A stretch of DNA of 64,000 bases from Fredinandcohnia onubensis (GCF_002734215.1 NZ_NSEB01000007.1:124001-188000), one strand, 5' to 3'; shown: positions 43,132-52,478, numbered from the stretch's first letter. Notes: generated from the sequence alone by a model not told the origin. Numbers and translations: made by a program.

Positions 43132-44271
43132 CTATATTTTAGGAATATATAAATCACCTTTTATAATTCTTCGGGCTGTTCTGTCTAAGCCAACAGAAGC
43201 AACATCAGCCTGCTCCTCGGTTAAAGCAACGCGTACCTCAGCGATACCCTCTGGATGACCGATTCGAATCATTTGTTCAACACTTCCATCTTTCTTTCTA
43301 GAGTATTGATTTGGAACTGTTCCCTCAAGCAATGCAGTTGCAGCTAAGTTATATAACCCACTCCCTGCAAAAGTACGATGAAATTTCTTCATCGAAACCA
43401 TTTTTGCAACAATATCAATATCGTTCGCTTTAATATGCTTACCCGCTGAAGTCACATAATCATGTGGACTAGCAACTACAGCAATTTTCGGTATGGAGGG
43501 AATGTTTTTTGCTTCACCTTCGTTTTTTGCGATACCGCCGGCAACTGCCATTTTCAAACGAATTTCCTCTAGTTCAGACAATAATTCATGATCCGCTCCT
43601 ACAACATGATTTAGCTCAGAACCTGCTATCCCAAAATCACTTGCAGCTACATACACAAATGGGTTAACAATATCGATAAATGATGCTTCATAGCTTCTTT
43701 TACTAGTAGCAATCGTTGTTTTTAGACCAATCGGAATTGTTTTCCCAGTCTTTCCCCCTCCAGGCGAGAGAATATTGACCATGATCTTTGCTCCTGGGGT
43801 AACAATTCCTGGCATCAAATAATCTCCTGATACCTTTGCTTTGCCGTTTGATAGTGGAACTCTCATTTTTATCATTTTATTTATATTCTTATTAAAAGCT
43901 GATACAGAAACAAAATCATCGTTTGAGCTCGTTGAAACAAGGCCTTCATCTACTGCGAATGCTCCTATAGCCGCCATTAGATTTCCACAAGTGCCTTTAT
44001 CGTCAACAACTGACTCTCCAATTCCAATTTGATAGAATGTATAATCAAGGTCCGCACCTTCTACAGTTGGCTCTGAAATAACCATGATTTTACTTGTGTG
44101 AGATGTACCGCTTCCTAGGCCATTTACTTGTGAGGGATTGTATGCATCAATTCCTTCTAAAAAAATTCTGTGCTTCAATTCGTTATTTGTTGGTAAATCT
44201 TTTTCATGAAAAAAGATACCTCTACTTGTGCCACCTCTATAAACAACACAACGCACTGAGAATTGAGACAT
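43132..44271 (-). CDS. prpF: PrpF-family aconitate/methylaconitate isomerase
   Basis: This 379-residue protein of the diaminopimelate-epimerase-like PrpF fold has an opening VYRGGTSRGIFF and catalytic-pair candidates K61 (HTSKIMV) and C95 (DDKGTCGNL). These correspond to the Lys and Cys known in PrpF. The family isomerises 2-methyl-trans-aconitate to the cis form, and related enzymes act on trans-aconitate. It starts 12 bases after prpB with AAGGAGG in front and precedes the aconitase gene. This order fits isomerase and hydratase acting in series. Which aconitate is used cannot be told from sequence. Confidence 0.88.
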   Translation of the reverse strand: MSQFSVRCVVYRGGTSRGIFFHEKDLPTNNELKHRIFLEGIDAYNPSQVNGLGSGTSHTSKIMVISEPTVEGADLDYTFYQIGIGESVVDDKGTCGNLMAAIGAFAVDEGLVSTSSNDDFVSVSAFNKNINKMIKMRVPLSNGKAKVSGDYLMPGIVTPGAKIMVNILSPGGGKTGKTIPIGLKTTIATSKRSYEASFIDIVNPFVYVAASDFGIAGSELNHVVGADHELLSELEEIRLKMAVAGGIAKNEGEAKNIPSIPKIAVVASPHDYVTSAGKHIKANDIDIVAKMVSMKKFHRTFAGSGLYNLAATALLEGTVPNQYSRKKDGSVEQMIRIGHPEGIAEVRVALTEEQADVASVGLDRTARRIIKGDLYIPKI

Positions 44272-44283
44272 TATTCTTCCTCC

Positions 44284-45192
44284 TTACTTCATTTCAGGAA
44301 CAATCGTTTTGGCTATTTCTTGATCTAGATCCTCATAGTCATGAAGTTTAATGGTTTCATATAGTTCTTTACGTGTTTGCATCTTATCTAACACATCACG
44401 CTGCGTCCCTTTCTCGAACACTTCAGAGAATACAATTTCATATGCTTTCGCTGCCGCTCTCAAAGAAGTCACCGGGTAAATGACCATGGAGTAGCCAAAT
44501 GATTCAAATTCCTCTGCTGTAAAGTATGGAGTTTTTCCGAATTCGGTCATGTTTGCTAATAAAGGAACTTCGAATTCTTTGCTGAAAGCCCTAAAGTCTT
44601 CTTCTGTAATTAAGGCTTCTGGGAAAATAGCATCAGCGCCTGCTTCAACATATTTTTTTAGTCTCTGAACAGCAGCCTCTCTACCTTCAACAGCAAGTGC
44701 ATCTGTTCTTGCAACTACAACTAGTGAAGGCGCAACTTCTTTAATGATTTTAATTTTTTGTGCCATTTCATCTGCTGTGACCAACTTTTTCCCATTTAAA
44801 TGACCACATTTTTTCGGTAAATCCTGATCCTCAATTTGAACGGCAGCCACACCAGCTTCAACCATTTCTTTAGCCGTTCTGGCAACATTCAAGATTCCGC
44901 CAAAGCCCGTGTCAATATCAGCTAATAAAGGCAAATTAGATGCACGGATAATTTCACGTGCTCTTTCGGCAACCTCTTGTGAATGTAGCACACCTAAATC
45001 TGGTAGTCCTCTACTTGCCGTATATGCACCACCAGATAAGTACAATGCTTTAAAACCAACCTTTTTCGCCATTAAGGCAGCCATACCGTCATGTGTACCC
45101 ATAATTTTCAAGATTGGTCCAGCCGTAATATAATTTATAAATTCCTTTGCTAATTCTTTTTGACTCTTTTGTTGTTCAACAAGCCATGTCAT
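44284..45192 (-). CDS. prpB: Methylisocitrate lyase-type enzyme PrpB
   Basis: This 302-residue TIM-barrel lyase of the isocitrate lyase/PEP mutase family carries the lyase signature KKCGHLNG (127-134, catalytic C129) and the metal site ADIDTGFGG. PrpB cleaves 2-methylisocitrate to pyruvate and succinate. Some close relatives act on isocitrate or dimethylmalate. It lies in the operon between tctC and prpF. Neither methylcitrate synthase (PrpC) nor methylcitrate dehydratase PrpD is in the window, so the substrate may come from outside the cell. Confidence 0.9.
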   Translation of the reverse strand: MTWLVEQQKSQKELAKEFINYITAGPILKIMGTHDGMAALMAKKVGFKALYLSGGAYTASRGLPDLGVLHSQEVAERAREIIRASNLPLLADIDTGFGGILNVARTAKEMVEAGVAAVQIEDQDLPKKCGHLNGKKLVTADEMAQKIKIIKEVAPSLVVVARTDALAVEGREAAVQRLKKYVEAGADAIFPEALITEEDFRAFSKEFEVPLLANMTEFGKTPYFTAEEFESFGYSMVIYPVTSLRAAAKAYEIVFSEVFEKGTQRDVLDKMQTRKELYETIKLHDYEDLDQEIAKTIVPEMK

Positions 45193-45246
45193 GATATTCC
45201 CTCTTTCTATTTATTTTTCTAATTATGTCAAAGTCATGAAAGAACG

Positions 45247-45275
45247 AAGGACCCTATAATAAATAGGGCCCCTTC
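45247..45275 (-). terminator. Intercistronic hairpin between tctC and prpB
   Basis: An imperfect hairpin of about 10 bp with a seven-base loop (arms 45247-45256 and about 45264-45275) lies in the gap. It is followed by only two short T runs. As after the Liv binding-protein gene, it may raise the binding-protein level relative to the downstream enzymes. Confidence 0.55.
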
Positions 45276-45280
45276 TTTCT

Positions 45281-46261
45281 TTAGTCAACTAATCCAGATT
45301 CACTAATTAAATCTTTATACATTGTCGTTTGTTCCTCTAGGAATTTAGCTGTTTCACTACTATTCTTGTAAAGTGAAGACCAGTCATTATTTTTCACTAG
45401 GTCTTTCCAAGCATCGGTTTCAACCATTTCACCGATTACTTTATCCCAGTAAGCAATTTCTTCTTCCGTCATATCTTTTGGTCCCATGATCCCTCTCCAG
45501 TGAGGGAATACCATATCTACACCTTGTTCCTTCCATGTAGGAACATCCTCTAAACCTTCTATTCTTTCATCAGAAGAAACGCTAATTACTCTGAAGTTAC
45601 CTGCAATGTGCTGATCCTTAGACTCAGAAACTGCCATTGTGGCAACATCTACGTGGCCACCTAAAAGAGCAGTTACTACATCTCCGCCACTCTCATAAAT
45701 CATGAAATTTAATTTAGATACGTCAACACCGTATGTTTTTGCAGCTTGTACAAATGATAGGTGATCGTTGTTACCTAACCCTGGCGCAACTGCAATAGTT
45801 AAAGAGCCTGGATCCTTTTTCAATTGTTCCATAACATCTTTTGCAGTTTTGAACTCGGAATCATTTCCAACTGCAATTGAAATCCACTCAGTTGTTAAAA
45901 TGGCTAGTGGAGTAAAATCTTCATAAGTTAATTCACTTTGGCCTAGTAAGTTATTTGTAATAAGAAGACTTGAGTTAATAGATAGATAGTGTGCATCTTT
46001 TGTAGAAAGATATTGCCAACCTACTTCTCCACTTCCCCCTGGTTTATTAACAACATTAATATTTTGGTCTACAATGCTTTCATCCTTAAGAATCTTTTGG
46101 ATTGCTCTAGCAGTTGCATCCCAACCTCCCCCTGGAGTTGCTGGCGCTACAAACTCAATATTCCCCGTTGGAAATGATTCTTTATCACCTGATGCACCAG
46201 AAGAACATGCTGCAACAAATAGTAAAGATAAAATGGCTATAAACGAAATAACTTTTTTCAT
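45281..46261 (-). CDS. tctC: Tripartite tricarboxylate transporter substrate-binding lipoprotein TctC
   Basis: This 326-residue extracytoplasmic receptor of the TTT importer has a signal peptide with lipidation cysteine C19 (LFVAACSSG). The typical binding-site opening IEFVAPATPGGGWDATAR and later NVVNKPGGSGEVGW place it in the TctC/BugT family. The start is ATG 46259-46261 behind AAAAGGGGTGGG, preferred over an in-frame start 27 bases up. It leads the operon tctC-prpB-prpF-aconitase and has a perfect cre site just upstream. The membrane subunits TctB/TctA are encoded 5 kb away on the opposite strand. Confidence 0.92.
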   Translation of the reverse strand: MKKVISFIAILSLLFVAACSSGASGDKESFPTGNIEFVAPATPGGGWDATARAIQKILKDESIVDQNINVVNKPGGSGEVGWQYLSTKDAHYLSINSSLLITNNLLGQSELTYEDFTPLAILTTEWISIAVGNDSEFKTAKDVMEQLKKDPGSLTIAVAPGLGNNDHLSFVQAAKTYGVDVSKLNFMIYESGGDVVTALLGGHVDVATMAVSESKDQHIAGNFRVISVSSDERIEGLEDVPTWKEQGVDMVFPHWRGIMGPKDMTEEEIAYWDKVIGEMVETDAWKDLVKNNDWSSLYKNSSETAKFLEEQTTMYKDLISESGLVD

Positions 46262-46316
46262 TTTCCCACCCCTTTTTTTAATTTTCACAACCTTATAATA
46301 CTTTCAATACATAAAA

Positions 46317-46333
46317 ATGTAATCGTTTTCAAA
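46317..46333 (-). promoter_or_regulatory. CcpA cre site over the tctC promoter
   Basis: On the minus strand the site reads TTTGAAAACGATTACAT. It fits the cre consensus at all defined positions in either orientation. Its end overlaps a likely -35 (ATTACA), which is 17 bases before a -10 TATTAT, about 60 bases before the tctC start. Catabolite repression of the operon is predicted. Confidence 0.8.
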
Positions 46334-46385
46334 TTAAAAGAAATTAACAACAATAACCTTATTTTGTTCATAAAGTTCACGATAT

Positions 46386-47255
46386 TTACAAATCCCGCAA
46401 GTCTAAAGATGATATGAATGAAACGAATGCGTTAATGACATTTACCTCTAGTGATTCATTATGGTATAGCATCCATGTATTACGAATTAATGGATTATTT
46501 TCTTTATCCGTGATATACACTTTATGAATATCTTCATTTCCTTTTAAAATCATGCCCGGCATTATTGCATACCCTAGTCCATTTACAACCATTTCTTTAC
46601 AAGTATCAACTTGGTCTACCTCCATCGTAACCATAGGAGGTCTTGTAAAATTCTCAATCCACCAATGATCAATTATAGATTTTAGTAGATTGTCCGTTTT
46701 ATAATCAATTCGAGGGAGATTAGGCAAATTGCTGATATCAATTTCCTCCATTGAGGCTACACATAGCTGGTCCTCAAATAATAAGTGTTTTTGCTCAATC
46801 CATGTGTATTCCCCGCGAACAAAAGCGATATGAATATCCTTTTTATAGAGTGAATGAAAAAGATCTCGACTCCATCCTGTCGTTACTTTGAACTCTACAT
46901 TTGGATAGTTGTCCTTAAATGCCCTTAATAATTGAGGGAGTTTATATTTGGTGAAAAAACTGGATACTCCCAAATTAATCGTTCCAACAACCTTACTTTC
47001 CATATTAGTCAAATGATCCTTTATTTGTCTTAATTTTAGGATCATTTCCTCCGCACTTTTCGCCAAGTACTCACCTTGTGGAGTAAACTGGACACCTCGT
47101 CGGTCCCTATTAATTATTTTGATCCCAAATTCTTTTTCAATTTGTTTGATCCGATTTGTTAGGGCCGGTTGTGAGATGAATAATTGTTTACCTGTTCTTG
47201 TAATATTCTTGTTTTCAAAGAGAACCTTTAGAATTTCCCAATCCTGACTTCGCAT
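46386..47255 (-). CDS. LysR-family transcriptional regulator
   Basis: This 289-residue regulator has an N-terminal winged helix-turn-helix (NITRTGKQLFISQPALTNRI) and a C-terminal periplasmic-binding-like effector domain. AAAGGAGGG precedes the ATG. It lies upstream of tctC on the same strand and divergent from an MFS transporter, so it may control either. LysR proteins usually act on the divergent neighbour. With a two-component system also present, the tct locus could have two dedicated regulators. Confidence 0.88.
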   Translation of the reverse strand: MRSQDWEILKVLFENKNITRTGKQLFISQPALTNRIKQIEKEFGIKIINRDRRGVQFTPQGEYLAKSAEEMILKLRQIKDHLTNMESKVVGTINLGVSSFFTKYKLPQLLRAFKDNYPNVEFKVTTGWSRDLFHSLYKKDIHIAFVRGEYTWIEQKHLLFEDQLCVASMEEIDISNLPNLPRIDYKTDNLLKSIIDHWWIENFTRPPMVTMEVDQVDTCKEMVVNGLGYAIMPGMILKGNEDIHKVYITDKENNPLIRNTWMLYHNESLEVNVINAFVSFISSLDLRDL

Positions 47256-47389
47256 TTCATTCCCTCCTTTTGCACATTAGATATTCATAAATCTTATGAC
47301 GATTAATTCAAATACAATATTTTACTTATATCTATCAATATACTATATTTATCATTACAAAATAAGAAATTTTTTGGTGAGGGAAAAAC

Positions 47390-48532
47390 ATGATTCTTTG
47401 GATAGTCATCATCATCTGCACTGGTTTTCAAACAATCTTAAATACAACAAGACCGATCATCACGTTATATGCCTCTGAAATGGGGGCAAATACATTTGAT
47501 ATTGGAATTCTTACAGCAGCATATGCTTTTTTTCCACTAATCTTCGCCATCCATGCGGGAAGAATCGCCGATAAAATCGGAGACCGATTACCTGTATTTC
47601 TTGGTTTAGTCGGAATATCACTGGGAATGGTCATTCCTTATTATTTTCCTTCAATGGCAAGCTTGTTTATCTCACAATTAATTGTCGGTACAGCTGCTGT
47701 TTTTATCACAGTTTCTTTACAAAACATACTCGGAAATATTGCATCCGAGGAAAAACGTGATCAATATTACAGTCTATTCGGAATTGCGACCGCGATGGGA
47801 GCGATGATTGGTCCGATAATCGGGGGATATTTAGGAGAACACATATCTTATTCTTCTGTATTCCTTGCTTCGATTTTCATTAATATCATACCAATTTTGA
47901 TTTCCTTTTTTATTCCTGTCCTAAGGAAGCAAAAAGCTAAGCAAAAAATGAGCATAGGTGCCTCAGTTGGATTATTAAAAATGCCTTTATTAAGAAAAGC
48001 ATTAATATCAAGTGCGCTTGTCCTATATTCAAAGGATATCTTCGTTGCTTATTTTCCACTGTTCGCAAAGCAGTATGGGATTTCCACCTCAACAATTGGC
48101 TGGATTATTTCAATACAGGGGTTAGCGATTATTCTCGTTCGGTTCTTATTACCTGCATTAACAGAAAAACTTGGAAGAGACAAAGTTTTAATTGCATCCG
48201 TTTTTATGGCAGGTATCTCATTTTTATTAATTCCGTTTACTGGAAATGTGATTTTATTAAGTGCGCTAAGTGCTCTAATGGGACTTGGACTCGGTTGTGG
48301 TCAGCCTCTTTCAATGACCACTACCTATAATGCATCACCAAAATCAAGAACAGGTGAAGTTCTGGGTTTACGACTTGCCTCTAATCGTTTGTCACAATTA
48401 ATAGCCCCTGTCTTTTTTGGATTAGTTGGATCCTGGGCTGGTATTTTTTCCGTATTTTTTATTAGTGGGACATTTTTAATTGGTGGATTATTTGCTATTA
48501 AACCCGAAAAGAAAAGAAAATTAGCTTCATAG
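47390..48532 (+). CDS. MFS transporter
   Basis: This 380-residue major facilitator protein has about 12 membrane segments. The motif-A-like loop HAGRIADKIGDRLP lies between helices 2 and 3, with a second copy near residue 259 (TEKLGRDKV). GGTGAGGG precedes the ATG. The short length and motif pattern suit a drug- or metabolite-exporting subfamily. It is divergent from the LysR gene and followed by a strong terminator. The substrate is unknown, and a link with tricarboxylate use is only by position. Confidence 0.85.
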   Translation: MILWIVIIICTGFQTILNTTRPIITLYASEMGANTFDIGILTAAYAFFPLIFAIHAGRIADKIGDRLPVFLGLVGISLGMVIPYYFPSMASLFISQLIVGTAAVFITVSLQNILGNIASEEKRDQYYSLFGIATAMGAMIGPIIGGYLGEHISYSSVFLASIFINIIPILISFFIPVLRKQKAKQKMSIGASVGLLKMPLLRKALISSALVLYSKDIFVAYFPLFAKQYGISTSTIGWIISIQGLAIILVRFLLPALTEKLGRDKVLIASVFMAGISFLLIPFTGNVILLSALSALMGLGLGCGQPLSMTTTYNASPKSRTGEVLGLRLASNRLSQLIAPVFFGLVGSWAGIFSVFFISGTFLIGGLFAIKPEKKRKLAS

Positions 48533-48538
48533 TAAAGG

Positions 48539-48575
48539 AAAGCCTACAGCTTCAGAAAATTGCTGTAGGCTTTGT
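48539..48575 (+). terminator. Terminator of the MFS gene
   Basis: A perfect 12-bp stem (48539-48550 with 48562-48573) with an 11-base loop lies seven bases after the stop codon. The T-run is short. Confidence 0.8.
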
Positions 48576-48584
48576 TCGTTTATA

Positions 48585-48786
48585 GGATGTTCAAAAAGTC
48601 GGGCGAAAATGACACATCGATTTTCTGTGTTGGCTTGCTTCTCCGTTCCTCAAGTATTAATTGCATACGCTCCGGTACTCAAAGCTGGACCGCCTTGAAC
48701 TTTCGACGCACAGGATGTGCTAGTGTCGACAATGCCACAGGACGTGGCGTTTTTGTCGACGCGGTCCTTTTCAACCTCCTTTTGAA
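48585..48786. repeat. Structured intergenic repeat, family 2
   Basis: This about 200-bp non-coding element lies between the MFS and aldehyde dehydrogenase genes. Near-terminal inverted ends (GTTCAAAA and TTTTGAAC) enclose a GGACCGC/GCGGTCC pair. Inside are two small hairpins with the same loop design (GCACAGGATGTGC and GCCACAGGACGTGGC) and GTCGAC repeats. GC content is higher than in its surroundings. No convincing open reading frame is present. It looks like a mobile or RNA-forming repeat, but only one copy is in the window. Confidence 0.6.
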
Positions 48787-48793
48787 CTCGCAT

Positions 48794-50215
48794 TTATAGT
48801 TTAAAGGATACAAATTTCAATTCTGTCATTTCTTCTGTGGAATATTTGATACCTTCTTTTCCAACGCCACTGTTTTTAACTCCACCATATGGCATATTAT
48901 CAACTCTAAAGGTTGGAATATCATTAATGATGACTCCCCCTACCTCTAATCGGTCAGCAGCCTCAAATGCTTTTTGAATATTTGTTGTATATACTCCTGC
49001 CTGTAGCCCATATTCTGAGTCATTTACGAGACTGATAGCCTCATCCCAAGTTTTATACGAATTAACAGACACAACCGGACCAAATGCTTCATTACAAGAC
49101 ACAGAAAGTTTTTCGTTCGTGTTTACTAAGATCGTTGGTTGGAAGACAGTTCCTTCTTGTTTTCCACCATAGACGAGTTTTGCGCCATCTGCTTTCGCAT
49201 CTTGGACCCAATTATCGATTCGATCCGTTTCGTTTGGATTAATGAGGGCTGATACATCAGTGGTTTCTGATTTCGGGTCACCGAGAACTAATTGACTAGT
49301 ATAGTACTTCAATTTTTCAACGAACTCTTCAAATACATTTTCATTCACATAGATACGTTGTACCGAAATACATACCTGCCCAGCAAAATTGAATGCTCCC
49401 TCTGCACAACGAGCTGCAGCTGTCTCCAAATCATCTGTACTATCAATGATGACAGCAGCATTCGAGCCTAATTCGAGGGTAACGCGTTTAAGTCCTGCTT
49501 TCTCTTTAATTCGTGTTCCAACTGGTACACTACCTGTAAAAGTAATCATTTTTACACGATTGTCCTGAACAAGTAGATCACCTACCACACTACCTTTTCC
49601 TGTCACGACATTTAGAGCACCTTTTGGCAGTCCAGCTTCTTCAAATAGCCTCGCTGTCATAATTGCACTTAATGGTGTTTGTGATGCAGGCTTTAATACT
49701 ACCGTATTTCCTGCCGCAAAGGCTGGGCCAAGCTTGTGTGCAACTAGGTTAAAAGGAAAGTTAAATGGCGTGATTGCCGCGATGACACCCAGCGGTTCTC
49801 TTTTTGTGTATCCAAATCTTCCTTTCCCGTTTTTAGCAGCATCAAGTGGTACAGTTTCCCCGTGAAGACGTTTGGCTTCTTCTGCAGCAAATTTGTAAGT
49901 TTCAGCAGTTCTTACAATTTCTGCCCTCGCGGCTTTTAATGGTTTGGCATTTTCAGTGGCTAGGATAAGAGCACATTCCTCGAGCCTTTCAGTAAACAGA
50001 TCAGACACCTTTTCGAGGATATCTGCGCGCTCAAAAGCTGTTAAATTTCGCATTGTTTTTGTCGTTTGTTGGGCACTTGCAATTGCGTTTTCTACCTGTT
50101 CTTTTGTGGCTAAAGGGATCATTGCAATGATTTCTTGATTATAGGGTGAGCGTAATTCTTCGTACTGGACGCCTTCTTTCCATTTTCCATTGATAAACAA
50201 TTGTTGTTTTTCCAT
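48794..50215 (-). CDS. NAD(P)-dependent aldehyde dehydrogenase
   Basis: This 473-residue ALDH-superfamily enzyme oxidises an aldehyde to the acid. The nucleotide/oxyanion asparagine N153 (TPFNFPFN), catalytic base E248 (LELGS) and nucleophile C282 (AGQVCIS) are all present. The C-terminal dimerisation strand is complete. Sequence style is nearest to the lactaldehyde/glyceraldehyde-3-phosphate/phosphonoacetaldehyde group, but the substrate is not fixed. It is transcribed alone, between a repeat and a divergent penicillin-binding protein gene. Confidence 0.88.
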   Translation of the reverse strand: MEKQQLFINGKWKEGVQYEELRSPYNQEIIAMIPLATKEQVENAIASAQQTTKTMRNLTAFERADILEKVSDLFTERLEECALILATENAKPLKAARAEIVRTAETYKFAAEEAKRLHGETVPLDAAKNGKGRFGYTKREPLGVIAAITPFNFPFNLVAHKLGPAFAAGNTVVLKPASQTPLSAIMTARLFEEAGLPKGALNVVTGKGSVVGDLLVQDNRVKMITFTGSVPVGTRIKEKAGLKRVTLELGSNAAVIIDSTDDLETAAARCAEGAFNFAGQVCISVQRIYVNENVFEEFVEKLKYYTSQLVLGDPKSETTDVSALINPNETDRIDNWVQDAKADGAKLVYGGKQEGTVFQPTILVNTNEKLSVSCNEAFGPVVSVNSYKTWDEAISLVNDSEYGLQAGVYTTNIQKAFEAADRLEVGGVIINDIPTFRVDNMPYGGVKNSGVGKEGIKYSTEEMTELKFVSFKL

Positions 50216-50360
50216 TTATTACCCTCCTATAAAACACTTCATCTAATCGTATAACTATAAATATAATTTTTAATCTATAAATAGATTATATTATATTTTT
50301 CTTATTCGAATAACTGTTATAAAATATAAGTTCAGTATCCTAATGATTGGAGAAACAAAT

Positions 50361-52466
50361 ATGAGAGGTATATTTGAAAAAATAATGCCGTATATAAAAC
50401 GACTCTGGGAATCTATTAAACGTTTTTGGCGAGAGAAGCATATAACTAAAATTTTATTACTGGTTGTATTGGTGTTTATCTTAGTGTCTATGCTCTTCTT
50501 TGCCTTCATGGCTAGTCAGGCAAACGTTCAATCGCTGAAAGACGGTTTGCGTCAAGCCACTGTTATTTATGATAAAGATGGTGAAGTAGCCACCAATATC
50601 TCGACGAATCGAACTGAGGGTGTCTCGGTAGAAGAACTTCCAGAGCATGTAAAAAATGCGGTTATTGCAATTGAAGATGAGCGCTTCTATTCCCATAATG
50701 GTTTTGATATTAAAGGAATCACGCGCGCCTTTTTTAATAATATATTTGCTGGAAGAATTACAGGTGGAGGCAGTACGATTACTCAACAGCTTACAAAAAA
50801 TGCGCTTCTCTCCCCTGAACAAACCTATAAACGGAAAATCGAAGAACTCTTTTTAGCATTGGAAATTGAAAAGCATTATAACAAGGACGAGATTTTACAA
50901 ATGTATTTAAATCAAGTCTTCTTCGGAAATGGTTCATGGGGAATTAGCCAAGCTTCGAAAAAGTATTTTAATACGGAAATTGAAAATGTATCAATCAGTG
51001 AGGCTGCAATGCTTGCTGGAATTCTCCAAGCACCATCAGCTTTAAATCCTTATAAAAATTATGATGGTGCGATTAAGCGAAGAAATACAGTTCTGTTAAA
51101 AATGCATGAGTTAAAGATGATTTCTGATGATGAATATGCACAAGCGAAACAAGAAGAAATCAAGCTTGAGGATGGCGGCGGAAGCTATATAGAAAGAAGC
51201 TATCCTTATTATGTAGATGCAGTGCTAGATGAAGCCATAAAGAAATATGGGTTGACGCAAGAGGAGATTCTGACTCGAGGGTATAGCTTCTATACTGAGA
51301 TGGATCAAGACGTTCAATCTGCCCTTGAAGCTGTTTATAAAAAGGACTATCTTTTCCCTAAAGGCAGGGATGTTCTTGTGCAAAGTGGTGCTGTAATGTT
51401 ACATCCTAAGACTGGAGGTGTGCTTGGTTTAGTCGGAGGCCGTGGTGAACATGTATTCCGTGGTTTTAATCGAGCTACTCATTTGCAGGCACAACCAGGG
51501 TCAACATTAAAGCCATTAGCAGTATATACTCCTGCGCTAGAAGAAGGGTATGAGGCCACTTCCGTATTAGTTGATGAGTTAAAAACATATGGAGATTATA
51601 CACCTGAAAACTTCTCAAAATCGTACCAAGGTGAAGTGAAGATGTATGAAGCCCTTGAGCACTCGTTAAATGCACCGACTGTTTGGCTGTTAGACCAAAT
51701 TGGACTTAATAAAGGACTTGATTCTTTACGAAGATTTGGTATTCCATTTTCAGAAGAAGATAAATATCTTGGAATTGGACTTGGTGGCATGCATAAAGGG
51801 ACTTCACCTTTACAACTAGCGGTGGCCTATTCAGTTTTTGCAAATGATGGAAAACGACCGGAAGGACATCTAATCTCAAAAATAGTAGGACCAACCGGAA
51901 ATGTCATTGCAGAACATAAGCATAAAACAACCAAGGTTACATCGAAACAAGTGGCAAACGATATGACTTCTATGCTCTTAAACGTTGTTGAAACAGGTTC
52001 AGGTAGAGGCACAAAAATCCCTGGAGTTGACCTAGCAGGAAAAACGGGTTCAACCCAGCTCCCTTATAAAGATATTAATGGAACAAAGGACCAATGGTTT
52101 GTTGGATATACACCGAATTTCGTTGGTGCCGTTTGGATGGGCTATGACAAAACAGACAAAACACATTATATCCGCGGTAGTAGCTCTGACTATATTGTTC
52201 CTTTATATAAAGCAATGATGGACGAAGTGCTTCCTACAATGGAAGTCGACTCCTTTGATGTCGTTTCTGTAAATGCGAAGCTTTCGGGACAAGAGGACCG
52301 AAAAACGATTACAAAGGAAGAAATTAAAGAGCAAGCTGAAAAAATCGAAGAAACCTTAAAAGAAGAAAGTGCCAAATGGAAGGTAGTATTGGAAGAGGCA
52401 AAAAAAGACATTAAGAATGTCAGCGAAAAAGTTGAAAATAAGCTTAGAGATCTACTAGGAAACTGA
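50361..52466 (+). CDS. Class A penicillin-binding protein (PbpG/PBP2D-like)
   Basis: This 701-residue bifunctional peptidoglycan synthase has one membrane anchor (about residues 31-52). The GT51 domain has the catalytic Glu in IEDERFYSHNG and the GGSTITQQLTKN motif. The transpeptidase has QPGSTLK, SLN and AGKTGSTQ. A charged helical tail (KEEIKEQAEKIEETLKEES) ends the protein. ATG 50361 is used because GGAG lies eight bases before it; an in-frame ATG 18 bases upstream lacks a site. Length resembles B. subtilis PbpG, a sporulation enzyme. It is the second class A enzyme in the window besides PbpF. Confidence 0.88.
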   Translation: MRGIFEKIMPYIKRLWESIKRFWREKHITKILLLVVLVFILVSMLFFAFMASQANVQSLKDGLRQATVIYDKDGEVATNISTNRTEGVSVEELPEHVKNAVIAIEDERFYSHNGFDIKGITRAFFNNIFAGRITGGGSTITQQLTKNALLSPEQTYKRKIEELFLALEIEKHYNKDEILQMYLNQVFFGNGSWGISQASKKYFNTEIENVSISEAAMLAGILQAPSALNPYKNYDGAIKRRNTVLLKMHELKMISDDEYAQAKQEEIKLEDGGGSYIERSYPYYVDAVLDEAIKKYGLTQEEILTRGYSFYTEMDQDVQSALEAVYKKDYLFPKGRDVLVQSGAVMLHPKTGGVLGLVGGRGEHVFRGFNRATHLQAQPGSTLKPLAVYTPALEEGYEATSVLVDELKTYGDYTPENFSKSYQGEVKMYEALEHSLNAPTVWLLDQIGLNKGLDSLRRFGIPFSEEDKYLGIGLGGMHKGTSPLQLAVAYSVFANDGKRPEGHLISKIVGPTGNVIAEHKHKTTKVTSKQVANDMTSMLLNVVETGSGRGTKIPGVDLAGKTGSTQLPYKDINGTKDQWFVGYTPNFVGAVWMGYDKTDKTHYIRGSSSDYIVPLYKAMMDEVLPTMEVDSFDVVSVNAKLSGQEDRKTITKEEIKEQAEKIEETLKEESAKWKVVLEEAKKDIKNVSEKVENKLRDLLGN

Positions 52467-52478
52467 CATATAAACTTG

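Noticed and set aside
48572-48799. 75-codon frame covering the family 2 repeat
   Set aside because: It coincides with a hairpin-rich repeat, has no ribosome site and has an unlikely composition.
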